From positions 34,875,769-34,939,768 of the forward strand of contig NC_074719.1 of assembly GCF_947242115.1 (NCBI RefSeq): DNA of 64,000 nt, written 5' to 3'. How positions within the stretch are numbered: position 1 is the stretch's first letter; every line of letters begins with the position of its first letter. Under the pieces are notes generated by a model, which did not search any database, was not told where the DNA came from, and worked only from the letters and a program-made list of their open reading frames with translations. A program made the position numbers and the translations under genes. Source of the DNA: Biomphalaria glabrata (taxonomy: Eukaryota > Mollusca > Gastropoda > Planorbidae). Shown piece after piece: positions 22,275 through 33,840 of the stretch.

Positions 22275-23860
22275 CATGGGCGTAGCCGGGGGGGGGTTCT
22301 TGGGGTTCAAACCCCCCCGAAATGAAATCCCCCCCCCGAACGGGGGGCGGACGGAATTAAGTGACTGAATTTTGCTTTCATTTTGTTTTTTTAGGAGTGA
22401 TTTTAATACTAAATTATCACTTACTACAGCACAGCCGAGGGGGTTTTGAGTTAAAAACCCTCTACCAGGGGGTTTTGAGATTTGAAAAAAATCCCTCTAC
22501 CAGGGGGCTTTGAGTTTAAAACCCCCTACAGGGGGTTTTGAATTTTAAACCCCCTACCAGAGGTTTTTGCAGTTAAATCACCCTCTTCTATAAAACAAAA
22601 GAAAAAAAAAATGCAAACAACAATCCCCAAATTCCAACAGCACAGTTAAGTAAGATTTTGATTTTAAAACCCCCTCCAAAATTTACGATAAACCCCCTCT
22701 TCAATATAAAAAAAAAACAAATTACACACTCAAAATTCTATGAGCGTAGCCAAAGGGGTTTTGAGTTTAACCCCCCCCCCCCTCCAGTTGGGGTTTGAAG
22801 CTAAATAGTACCTCTTCAATATAAAAAAAAAGCAAATTACACACTATAAAATCTATGAGCTTAGCCAAAGGGGTTTTGAGTTTAAATCCCCCTCCTCAAA
22901 ATGGCTTTTTCTTTAAATTTAAAACCCCTCCAGATGGTTTTGAGTTTAAAATTCCCCTACAGAGCGTTTAGAGTTGAAAACCTCTCTCTTCAATATTATT
23001 TTAAAGCAAACTACAGTCACCAATTTCTATGATCGTAGCTAAATGGTGTTTTGAATTAAAATGAAAAAAAAAAAAAAACCAGAGATTTTTTAGTTTATAA
23101 CCCCTCAACAGATGATTTGACGAAAAAAAGTTACTTTTCGATATCAAATCTAAAGCAAAATACAGGCATGTAATTCCAAGAGCGTAGTCAAGAAAGGTTA
23201 GAATTTTCTACCAGTGGCTTGGGGTCCATTAATAAAGTGTGAATATTCTTCTGCCGAAATTGAAAAACATTAAATGTGGCTCAACAAAGATGGCTAAGAC
23301 AGATTTTAGAAGTCAGTCATAGAGATCGGGTCTAAATCAAAGAAATCATATGCCGAACTGGGAGTCGAATCCTTAGTAAGGTTGTGACAGAGCGTCGCAT
23401 GAGGTTTTGAGGGACATGTTCTCCGACAAAATAAATTACGCAAAATTAGAGTTGCGGAAACAGCTTGCCGGAAAATGCGCCGAACTGCGACAGAGGGTCT
23501 AAGTCAATAGTAATAGCACATTAGGTTTGTGAAATAAAACTTTTTAATAGCAAGATAATGCACTGTAGATACCTAAGAATATGCATTTTGTTGGCTTTCA
23601 ATACCAGAAATAGTGCTCGGCGGCCGGGCTTCGCCCCGCACTGGGGGAGCGCTACGAGCTCCCCCAGACCCCATTGCTATCAAGGGCGGGGAGTCTACAA
23701 TAAACAATAAACGTCTTCCGAAAGGGTCAGAATATAATAAATATTAATTATGTACACACACACACACATATATTTTTTTTTTCGCGGGGGGGGGGGGGGG
23801 CGGGGGAAATCCCCCCACCCCCCCCCCCCACCCCGAAAAAAAATCCCGGCTACGCCCATG
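22275..23860. mobile_element. Family T TIR element, copy 2 (complete)
   Basis: A 1586-bp element bounded by CATGGGCGTAGCCGGG and its inverted match CCCGGCTACGCCCATG. It is flanked by a perfect 8-bp duplication ACTATAAC (22267-22274 and 23861-23868). The interior order is G/C tracts, repeated GGGGTTTTGAGTTTAAA modules, the captured LINE fragment (23262-23506), a GGGGGAGCGCTACGAGCTCCCCC palindromic patch near 23640-23670, and long G and C runs at 23785-23834. The 8-bp duplication suggests hAT; the ends differ from canonical CAGTG. No transposase is present. Confidence 0.85.
23262..23506 (+). pseudogene. LINE reading-frame fragment inside family T copy 2
   Basis: Reads LNVAQQRWLRQIL-VSHRDRV, a stop, IKEIICRTGSR and VVTERRMRF, then breaks up. 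It is the same LINE-derived block as 11318-11655 and 59765-60075, here lacking part of the distal end (the HIHG-SDRFLW segment). It shares the stop after DRV with copy 1. Confidence 0.7.
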
Positions 23861-23868
23861 ACTATAAC

Positions 23869-24350
23869 TATGTTATTTAGTATTGATCATTGTGCATATC
23901 ACTTTGTGCATTTGTCTATGCAATGCTCGCTGTTCAGCAATATATAATTTAGTAGTTTTTTTGTTCATCTTACTTATTCTTTTAATTAAGACCAGTTAAA
24001 AGCCCAGGCATATGTGTCAAGGCTTAAAAACAACACTGACAGAGAGTTGACACACTTGATTTTGTTACTTTCTCCTTGCGTTGTCGGCTCAATTAAAAAT
24101 AATAGTGACCAATCAGAGTCTAACAATAAAAAAACAATTAAACTAGGACTACAATAGGGACTTACCCATATTTCGCTTTCTGCCATAACCAGTATTAAGA
24201 TTTTGAGACTGAGATGGTTGGCCATAAGATCTTGCGACGGCCCTTTTTACTTCTCTGCATGTAATCAAGAGTAAATTGGAAGTTTAGACAGATCAATAAT
24301 ATTTATATATCTATTATCTATCTATTTATCATCTGTCTGTCAGTCTATTT
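23869..24350. other. Non-coding stretch
   Basis: Nothing recognised beyond the start of the ATCC-type microsatellite. Confidence 0.4.
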
Positions 24351-24356
24351 ATCCAT

Positions 24357-24572
<216 letters not shown>

Positions 24573-24599
24573 ACATATGTCTATCTATCTGTCTATCTA

Positions 24600-24880
24600 T
24601 CTATCTTTATCCAGTAGAGCATCGTTGGATATGATGAAGCCAAGATAGCAAAAAGGTTCAACATTTTCTAGTGGTTGGCCACTAATGGTTAAGCGATGAG
24701 CAGTATTTGTGTTGTGAACTAGTTTATTAGTCTTGCTTTAAGCCGAACATCTGGCAAGCAGCAGATAGTTTGTCAACCAGTCACTTTAATACATTTTCAT
24801 CTCGCTAGCCACATTCTGTGTACACTTTGGCTAGCAGCGTCCTCGGTCAGCCTAAAAGCAAGCACCAAGATTGCATTGAC
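24600..24880 (-). mobile_element. LINE fragment (post-reverse-transcriptase region), reversed
   Basis: On the minus strand LSAACQMFGLKQD is followed by AHRLTISGQPLENVEPF and a degenerate YLGS-like segment. This is the region following the FADD motif in LINEs of the 24885-26550 type. It sits head-on against that plus-strand copy. Confidence 0.65.
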
Positions 24881-24884
24881 GAAA

Positions 24885-26550
24885 ACAATGTGCAAATTGA
24901 ACTGCTCTTAGCACACAAGCAACATTAGCGCTATAAGGTCTTTCTGTGTAATCCAGCCTTCTCCCAAAGCAGAGAACGTACACAAATGCCACAAGAGAGG
25001 TCCATGAAGGAGTCATGGTTTAACAAAAAAAGCGGAAAAAATTCAGTCCTTTGCTGACAGTAATAATGCAAAAATGTTTTTCAATTAAATCAAAGCTTTT
25101 TATGGTCCTTAGCGATATGGCTCTTCCCCTATGTTCAGTGCTGATGGAAACAAACTTCTCACAGACAAGGAGGACATACTTGTTCGCTGGGCTGAACACT
25201 TCAGTACCGTCCTTAAATGTCCATCAAGCATTAGCACCGAAGCCATTGCACGCCTGGAACAAGTCTCAATAAACCATTCACTCGCTGACCCTCCAAGAAT
25301 CAATGAGGTAATGACTGCAATATCCAACCTCTCATCTGGCAAGTCACGGGGACTAGACTCCATCCCTGCTGAAATATACTCCCTTGGCAGTTTAGAGCTG
25401 ACAGCTAAACTAACAGAAATCTACCAGATAATGTGGGAACAAAATAAACTATCACAAGAGTTCAAAGACGCCTCCATCATTCATCTCTACAATAGGCAGT
25501 TATGTGATAACCATCGTGGCATATCCTCCTATGCATTGCTGGCAAGATTCTGGCTAGGGTGCTATTAAACAGACTACAGCATCACCTAGAAACTGGCCTA
25601 CTCCCAGAAGGGGCAATGCGGCTTTAGGCTGTATAGAGGCACGTTTGACATAATCTTTGCAACTCCAAGAGAAATGTACAGATCAAAATTCAAATTTCTA
25701 TACTGCATTCATAGATTTGTCTTAATCTTTTGATAACGTCAGTAGTAAAGGCCTTTGGCAAATCATGTCCAAATTTGGCTGCCCGGATCAATTCATAACA
25801 ATGGTGCGCCAATTCTATAATGACATGCAAGCAAGAGTCCAAGACAACGGAGACTGCTCCAAGCATTTTCTTGTCTCAAATGGCGTGAAGCAGGGCTCTG
25901 TGCTGGCTCCATTGCGTTTCAGCATAAAGTTCACTGCCATGCTGAAAAATGCCTTTCCCGCAGAAAGCATAGGAGTTGGTATACGTTTTCGCATTGATGC
26001 AAGCTTATTACACGCTTAAAGACTCAAGGCAAGAAATGAAGTAAACTATGACTGCATCAGAGACCTGCTATTCGCAAATGACTATGCCCTAAATGCCCCA
26101 ATCGAAGAAGACCTTCAAAAGAGCCTGTCCTTCTTCACTAACGCCTGCTAAAATTATGGCCTCACCATTAATGTAAAAAAAAAAAAAAAACTGAAGTGCT
26201 TCTTCAACCTCCCCCAAATAAATCTGTCACAGAGCCAGACATTCTCAAAGATGGCCAGAAATTAGCAAACGTCAAAAAGTTTGTCTATCTGGGAAGCACC
26301 ATATCAGCAAACGCCAACCTAGATGATGAGGTTGACTTCCGTGTTGCTCGTGCCAGTGCAGCTTTTGGCAGACTTTAAGAACAAGTATGGCAACGGAGAT
26401 GACTCCAGAAAACTGAAAGTCTACTGTGCTGTAGTTCTCCCGTCACTCCTGTATGCATCAAAGTCCTGGATCTTATATTCCCGCCACACAAAAAAGCTAA
26501 ACTCTTTCCAGCTACGCTGTTCCGGTCAAAAACTTATGTACACGTTCCAG
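24885..26550 (+). mobile_element. Degraded LINE, linker and reverse-transcriptase region
   Basis: Successive frames read KKAEKIQSFADSNNAK, LLTDKEDILVRWAEHFSTVL, GKSRGLDSIPAEIY, DASIIHLYN, MSKFGCPDQFITMVRQFYND, VSNGVKQGSVLAPLRFSI, a decayed DLLFANDYAL box, NVKKFVYLGSTISANANLDD and VVLPSLLYASKSWILYSRHT. The order is that of an RTE/CR1-like LINE polymerase. At least five frame changes or stops, and loss of FADD (FAND), show an old inactive copy. It is related to but distinct from the LINE at 36468. Confidence 0.8.
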
Positions 26551-28205
26551 GCACAGTGTGAAATATTTTAAAATACTTAAGTCGTGCCAATTAGAGGTAA
26601 TATTATAACATTCAAGTTTTGAAGGAAGGGAGGGGCGAGGTAACATTATAACATTCAAGTTTTGAAGGAAGGGAGGGGCTGAGCATTATGTAAAAAGTAA
26701 CAAAAAAAAAACCCCGCAATTAAAATACAAAAGAGCCTATCAACTGTTTCAAAATAACTACAAGGCAGAAAAATAGTCACATAGTGTAAAGAAGACTATC
26801 CGGAGAGTTGGGGGTGGGAAAGTGAAAAGTGATACTCGAATTGAAGGGCAGGTCCAAGTTTTAAAAGGGATGGGCACCATGGCAAAAAAAATACAACAAT
26901 TTATAGCCTGAGACCAAATCAATAGGGGTAGTAGGTTGGTACCGCTAGTAACAAATATGAAATTCTTTACTTTTTATTTAAAATTTTGTTAATAAATTCA
27001 AACAATAACTTTGTTGCAACATAGTTAATTTTAATAAATTTAACATATTTTAGAAGGGTATGTTAATAATTAAGATATCGAAAATATATGTCCAATTAAA
27101 AATCTGACAAACTGAATAAATTAATTGATTTAAAGTAGTATAAAAAGGATAAATAACTTGCTTTTCGCAGGTTGTTTGTGGCACAATCTCCAGAAGGAGA
27201 CATATTGTTAGAATAGCTAACACTGACATGTTCTATTTGATGAAGTACTGAAGTGAAAAAAAATTACTAAACATAAAATTATAATAATAATAATAAATTG
27301 GCTAAAATATAGACATAGCTAGAACAATCCATTAGGTCGAAGAAAAATGTGCAGTCTTTAATGATGATATAATATAACTGACATGCAGAAATGGTTTTAG
27401 ACCAATTTGTACACATTCAATTACTCGACGATGAATGGATGGTGATAAATATTGACGGCTTCATTATGGACAAGCACCGACAGTCTGCACGAATCATCGG
27501 GTTCTGAGCAAATGAAATTCTGAATGCTACAGAAATTATTGAAAAGAATCTTGAAAATACTTCTTCGGGATAAAATGTTAAGATTATTGATTAAGATTAT
27601 TATCTAAAACAAGTCGTTTAGGTATAACTACAATATACAATTGTTTCTTTAAGAAAAATATTATACGTAATGACATAACTGAGAATTGATTTTTTTTTTT
27701 GCTTACGCCTCTTTTTTTGTGTGGATTTTATGCCTTTTTTTCGGTTATTCTGGTCTCATACCGTTTTGTTTAGTTGGGCATTTACCACCGATATTGACTG
27801 TTCTCAATTTATATCAGGTAGATTGAAGTCCTTGACATATCATGACTAAACTGAACTGACTAGAGCTGTCTAGGGCATATAGAGTCCGTTACCCGGAAAA
27901 AAAACCCAATAAAGTCTTGATTTAGTATGTTCAAAATTAGAATGGTTAAATGCAAAAAAATGTAAGTTTTATAGGAGGTCAGAAAAAATAACTAAAGAAA
28001 CTACCATGTATGCTAGTTAAGAATACTCGGAATCATTAATGCGAATTTAAAAAAACACACATTACAACAAAGATCTCTATAAAAATATAGAAGTAATAGA
28101 TTTAAACTGCAAATATTTAATAGGGATGTGATATGTATTTGTGATGACAAATTTATCCACTCTTGTACATTCCCACTTACTCCTACTGTATTTGTTGTTT
28201 TCTCT
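26551..28205. other. AT-rich stretch with one local duplication
   Basis: A segment of about 45 bp (ACATTATAACATTCAAG...GGGAGGGGC) is duplicated in tandem at 26595-26690. Otherwise I see nothing. Confidence 0.5.
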
Positions 28206-28207
28206 CA

Positions 28208-28594
28208 TGTTATTTATTTCTGATATGGTCATGTGATCATCCAGAAGGAACTGAATGTGTTTTATCGAATACGAAAAGGCCTTCGGGGACCCTTAATACA
28301 AAGCGAAGGTTTAAGAGTCAAGAGAGATTCAGATTCATTCCAGTAGAGTAGGTCCAGAACAGTAGAATCCAGTACGTGTTTAAAACGACCTGTAGAGTCT
28401 GATACAGCAGTACGAAATTAATTAGATAGAATGGTTATCCACTATGAAGCATTTATGCAGTGTTCCCAATTACGCAAAGTTGACTATGGATCAGGTGAAC
28501 ATTAAAGAATCAGGTTATTTCGATCCCGAGATGTCAAGTTCTTTTTGTTTGTTGTGTGTTGTTATAATTGATTTTTAGATAGAGAGCCGTTACA
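28208..28594 (+). mobile_element. Degraded solo LTR (same family as 1926 and 45030)
   Basis: Shares AAAAGGCCTTCGGGGACCCT-type and GATGTCAAGTTCTTTTTGTT segments with the LTR at 45030-45585 and ends ...GTTACA followed by ATATAT. The left edge is uncertain. Fossil. Confidence 0.6.
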
Positions 28595-29289
28595 ATATAT
28601 TTTTGGATCTTTCCAAAAGATATAAATGTGCTACCATCCTACACAATAATCTTTCATAAAGAAATATTTGTGCAATTTATATGATCTTTTTAAGGCTATA
28701 CAAACTTTACGCACACTATTAAAACCACATTTTTTGTGAATGACTAATAACAAAGAGACCTAATGACATTAAAGACGTAAAGACACAAGACCCAAATGTA
28801 AGTTGAAACACTTGTCTAGCGTTTTACCTCTCATCACCCGCGCCTCCGATAGTGAAGAATCTGTCGTTAAATTCTTAATATATTGTTATGACTCCACATT
28901 GGGTGCGAGACTGTGCACCATGAAACACACGAAAGGATAGAGGAAGTCAAAGATGGCCGATGATTAGAGAAGAGATGAAAACAAGGACGCTTGTGATGTG
29001 ATTAGTTTGGCTCTAGATCTAGTTTCTTATTGTTGATTAAATGTTCTATTTTGTAATCATTTCGTTGAGGTTATTTGGCTAAGTTACAGCAATTCGTGTC
29101 AGAGGTGGGATCCTCAACGAAAGGGGAGAGAAAGGTCTATGTACAAGAAATTGAACGATCCCATTTTCGGGTAAATCAACATAAGTTTTAGTTTTAGTTG
29201 ATCAACGTTTTGATACTGGATGATACAAGAACAAAGCAAGACAAATACTGACATAGGAAACTCAATGAAGGGAAACATGAAATCATTAA

Positions 29290-29880
29290 TGGATGAACTT
29301 AAAAAAAGAAATAGGTAATGAACTGAGCTCTATAAAATCATTTGTGTCTGATTTAAAGAAGTATACAGACGATTCCAAACAAGAAGAAATGAGGTAACTG
29401 AGCTAAAGTCCCAAATGGTAGGGGATTTCGATTCAAAAGTTTAACTACTACTTAGTGAAATGAAGGCATAGCTGGAAAAGAAACAATATGCGGGGGACAC
29501 TTTGAACGAAATGATTGGGAAGACTAAACCGCCGGTGTTTAACGTTTCTGTTTCTTGGGCGGTATACCGATTACAGTTTAAAGCGGCGGCCAAAATCAAC
29601 AGATGGAATACTAAGGCAGAGAAAGCAAATAGTCTGGTGTTGGCACTCAGAAGCAAGGCTCCGAATTGTTACAGACAATGAAGGACCAGACGGACTTTAA
29701 TGCCATGGCCAAAACAACGGAACTGCGATACGGCGCCGAACAATTACAGGAAGTGTTTAGAATACAAAAAAGCCGACAGCAGAAGAGTGGAGAAACACTA
29801 CCGGAATTAGCGGCAGACATTAAGCGTCTTTCCCGTATGGCTCATTCATTGGCAACACCTGAGATGAACTCCTATTGAAA
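29290..29880 (+). pseudogene. Gypsy-like gag remnant
   Basis: The recognisable part reads ELRYGAEQLQEVFRIQKSRQ and SGETLPELAADIKRLSRMA, the pattern of Gypsy capsid C-terminal regions. It is a remnant within the fossil element above and is cut off by the LINE inserted at about 29890. Confidence 0.65.
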
Positions 29881-29889
29881 AATCCGAGC

Positions 29890-31310
29890 AGGAAGGACTA
29901 GTCCTCCCGTAGTGCTCTGGCAAGAAACTTAGCCGTCCGGCGTAGTGCCTCGTAGCTACCATACAAGTCGAGTGACTGCACATGCAAGTCCCCCCTTAGC
30001 TCGCGGAGCTGGGGACACTCGTACAAGACATGCGACACTGTTTCGACGCTCTCTCCACAGTGACGGCATCGGGAGTCAAAGTTAGTGTGGAACCGGGCAA
30101 AGTATGCCCCAATAGGACAGTGTTCCGTCCTGCACTGTGCAACTATTGACTGCTCTGACCTCCTCAGTCGCCACCATGGATCGTCGCGATCTGGGTGACG
30201 CATGCGCTGCCAGACACCACGTGCTCTGTCGGATTCCTCCCAGGACTTTAACCACTTCTCATGAATGAGTGCTCGGATTTGTGCCGTTGCTTGTAAGTAC
30301 GTGCTTGGTGCTTCGAGGTGTGTGGCTGCCATTGCACCCTCCCTTGCGAGGGCGTCTGCCGTTTCATTGCCCCTCACGCCGCAATGTGAAGGCGCCCACT
30401 GCATAAAAACGACAGCTCCAATAGCTCGGCGGATGTTATCTGCGGCGCCGATTGCCTCTTCTATTACGGGCGACCCTCCCCCTCCGCCACCCATAACTAG
30501 GAGACTGGAGCGAGAGTCAGTGACCAACACCACCGTAGTGGCGCTAGTCTCGCGTTGGAGCATTCGGACCCTAATGGCCTCGAACGCCCTAGTTATCCCT
30601 GTAAGTTCGGCATCCATGGAGCATGCAGCGTAGCCGCATGGACCAGAGAGCCTATCTGGTTCAGTCCGGTCGGGGTAGACAATAAGGCCCCCATACCCGA
30701 TCTGTCGGGGTCCCTCATTACCGACCCATCGGTATAACAGAATATGGCATCTGATGGGTAGGATTTTATGGTTATGGATGCCAAATTTTGGAGAATGGCA
30801 GGTGTCAATCGCCTCTTGGTGGCTCCCTCTTGCCCTAACAGAGACAGGTTTATTTGTGGGGCCGGCAATCTCCTCCACGGAGGGCACGTACTGATTCTTC
30901 TAATAGGGATTCTATCAGTGGAGAGTCCAGCTGAATTTGACAAATTGGCCGCTATATGTAGGAACGATCGCATTTTAATGCGGTTCCTCTCTCTCCACTG
31001 TCGCACTAAAATTGAGGTGGGTAGCCTAGAGTCGCCCCTTTTGTAGCGCTCGTAGGCCGTAAGTACTGCCCTCTCACTCCTAAGATGTAAGGGTGCCAGT
31101 TAGTAAAGATTTCAGCAGCGTTTGTTGGGCTTGTCCTAAAGGTGCCACAAATGAACCGTACAGCCTGTGCTTGTACCCGGTCGAGTGATTTGAGGGCAGT
31201 TTTACTAGCGTATACTTGAACTGTATAGCTGTATTCAATTTGTGATCTGACTGCCCCTAGATACAATGTGCGTAGCATGTCAGCTTTGGCACCCCACTTT
31301 GTGCTTGTCC
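29890..31310 (-). mobile_element. I-clade LINE 3' half with RNase H, inserted in the Gypsy fossil
   Basis: On the minus strand: TKWGAKADMLRTLYLGAVRS and VQAQAVRFICGTFRTSPTNA (end of polymerase). A ribonuclease H domain follows with YTDGS, DAELTGI, VTDSRSS and ETADALA supplying the four acidic residues, then DPWWRLRRSE and the CRHCGESVETVSHVLYEC knuckle, ending ARALRED-stop at 29898. One frame change lies between YTDGS and DAELTGI, and at least one other lies upstream. Presence of RNase H points to the I clade (Nimbus of Biomphalaria is a known snail member). 5'-truncated, moderately old. Confidence 0.85.
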
Positions 31311-33420
31311 AGTTCGACAACCACCGCCCCGTCCACCGCTGGCAAAACAGCAAGAAGCCCTCGATATGCTGGAACGTATCAAACAACAATGGGTCATCGA
31401 GCCATCCAACAGCCCGTGTTGTTCACCAGTTGTGTTGGTTAAAAAGAAAAATGGGACTTTGCGGTTTTGTGTAGATTACCGGGCATTGAATAATGTCACA
31501 CAGAAAGACAGAGTTATCCTCTTTCCCTCATCGATGACACACTGGACACACTCGCCGGATCAAGAACCTTTTCGACTCTAGACCTCAAGAGCGGATATTG
31601 ACAGGTAGAGATGCATTCCAAGGACAAAGAAAAAAAGACGGCGTTTTCAGCTGGAAGCGGCCTGTGGCAATTTAAGGTGATGCCATTTGGCCTATGCAAT
31701 GCACCAGCCACTTTTGAGAGATTGATGGAGCAAGTTTTAAGCGGTCTTAACTGGAATACTTGTCTGGTATATCTTGATGACATTATCGTACTTGGAAGAC
31801 ATCAGATGAACATTTGAATAATTTGAGAGAAGTGTTTCAGAGGATTCGAAGTGCAGGCATGAAGATCAACCCCAAGAAGTGTGACCTATTCAAGAAGGAA
31901 GTAAAATATTTGGGCCATGACGTATCAAGCGAATGTATAAGCACGGATCCAGACAAAAGTGAAGGGATTAGGTAATATCCCGCCACTGAAAGTGTACAGA
32001 AACTGAAAAGTTTTCTTGGCCTTTGTACTTATTACCGACGCTTTGTTCCAGGCTTCTCTGGGATTGCAGGAGTTATTCACCAACTGACAGAATAGAAAAA
32101 AAAAACGATTCATATGGACAATAGAAAGCCAAGAGGCGTATGAAAAATAAAAAGAGGCTCTTGTTTCGTCGCCGATGTTAGCATACCCAATGTTGGGTAC
32201 ACCATTCATTATAGATACAGACGCAAGCGGTACGGGATCGGTGCTGAATTATCGCAGAAAATTGATGGAAAGGTAGAAGGTTGTTGAAGTCTGAAATGAA
32301 TTATTGTGTTACGAGACGAGAAGTATTCGCTGTGGTTGATTCAATTAAACATTTTCATAAATATCTCTATGGACAAAGGTTTAAACTGTGAACTGACCAC
32401 GCAGCTTTGAAATGGTTACTATCTTTCAAGAATCCTATGGGACATGTGGCGAGATGGCTTGAAAGGTTGCTGAGTTATGAATTTGAGACTGAACACAGGA
32501 AGGGACTGATTCACCAGAAAGTCAATGCATTGTCTCGGAGACAACGCAAAACGGAGTGCAGGCACTGTAGAAAAAAGAGGAAAAAGAAATTCACCGTAGT
32601 CGTCAGGAAGTAGATGTTACCGGGTCCTGGTCTGATGACAAGATTCAAGAGGAGCAGTTAGAAGATGCTAATCTGGCCCCCATTTTGCTATGGAAGGAGA
32701 ATAATGGACAACGGCCCTATTGGCAGCACATCTCTGAGAAGGGGGCTGCTATAAAGGCGTACTGGGCTCAATAACCATCATAAATGGTGTTATTAAAATT
32801 GTCTGGGAATCCGTTGACGGCAAATCATGCGTCTTCAGCTTTTACTATCTAAAATCAGAATGTCTGAGGTGCTGCAGAAAATTCAAAATGGTACCAGTGG
32901 ATCTCATTTCGGTGTCAATTACACTCTAGATAAGGTTCGACAACGATTCTACTGGTTCAGATACAGAGAGGATGTGGAGGAATGGTGCCGGGTTTGCAAC
33001 GTCTGTACGGCTGCAAAGGGCTCTCAACGCAAAACAAGGGGACATATGCAACAATACATAGTTGGACTTCCGTTTGAAAGAATTGACATCGATGTGGCAG
33101 GGCCATTTCCAAAAACTAGACGAAGCGAAAAGTACATATTGGTAGCTATGGATTACTTCAGTATATGACAGGAGGCGTATGCGATGCCGAAACTATGTGC
33201 AACGACGGTAGCAGAAACGCTTGTAGAGAACTGGATCAGTCGATTTGGTGTCCCTATGGAGCTACACTCCGACCAGGGCAGGAACTTTGAGTCTAGGGAG
33301 TTCCAAGAAATGTGCAGGGTGATTGGTATAGATAAAACTCGCTCTACCCCACTACGCCCGCAACCGCACCTTGGAACAATACTTGGCGAAGGTCACCGAT
33401 GATGGACAATACAGCTTGGA
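31310..33420 (+). pseudogene. Gypsy-like pol remnant (RT, RNase H, integrase)
   Basis: Visible motifs in order: VIEPSNSPCCSPVVLVKKKN and FCVDYRALN (reverse transcriptase), MPFGLCNAPATFERLM, YLDDI (catalytic box), the RNase H part with TDHAALKWLLSF, then integrase with a zinc-binding CxxC and AMDYFS, WISRFGVP and LHSDQGRNFES. The family order is RT-RNase H-integrase as in Ty3/Gypsy. The copy is broken and cannot be active. Confidence 0.85.
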
Positions 33421-33840
33421 CACATACTTTCCAATTTTCCTGCTGTCATACAGGAGTTCTTTTCCTTGCACTACTAAATAGTTTTAAATAGTGTGCGCTT
33501 CTTTAGATATTGTAAAACTCTCCAAATGTGTCTAGGAAAATGGCAGATTGACCACGCAATCAAAGATTTGCTTACTGAGATGAATGCAAACGAGACATGA
33601 GAACTACGGGCCATACTGCCTTATAGCTCGATATAGTGGGGAGACGGATTGTACCTGCTGGTACGAAGCTGGCGAGAGCAAAGAAAACGAAGGACCCTAT
33701 TAAAGACAAAGAAATCGAAGTTTGCCCTTTCAGTTTATCCATATCTTGATTAGTCACATCAGATTCTGACCGGTCTAACGAGGAAACTATAATCAGTGAT
33801 TCAATGGGGCGCAAATCATTTCTTTCAGAAAGATGAAGTC

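Larger units (their letters stand above)
28874..33840 (+). mobile_element. Ty3/Gypsy-like retrotransposon fossil
   Basis: An LTR-like segment starts TGTTATGACTCC at about 28872 next to ATAT and ends GTTACA. It is followed by GTGTCAGAGGTGGGAT, a tRNA-complementary primer site, then a gag-like stretch (to 29880). A pol region follows with Gypsy-type reverse transcriptase (31310-32000), RNase H, zinc-binding and core integrase (to about 33420), and a more decayed end. An I-clade LINE (29890-31310) interrupts it, and some of the middle is missing. It is old and broken many times; no matching 3' LTR was identified. Confidence 0.8.

Noticed and set aside
24600-26550. Twin-priming inversion of one LINE
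   Set aside because: The inverted piece corresponds to sequence downstream, not upstream, of the start of the plus-strand piece, and the two differ in sequence; two insertions or a rearrangement are more likely.
29898-30887. RNase H-containing frame as a possible host gene
   Set aside because: The zinc knuckle, upstream polymerase segment and matching fragments at 18530-19186 show that it is the end of an I-clade LINE.
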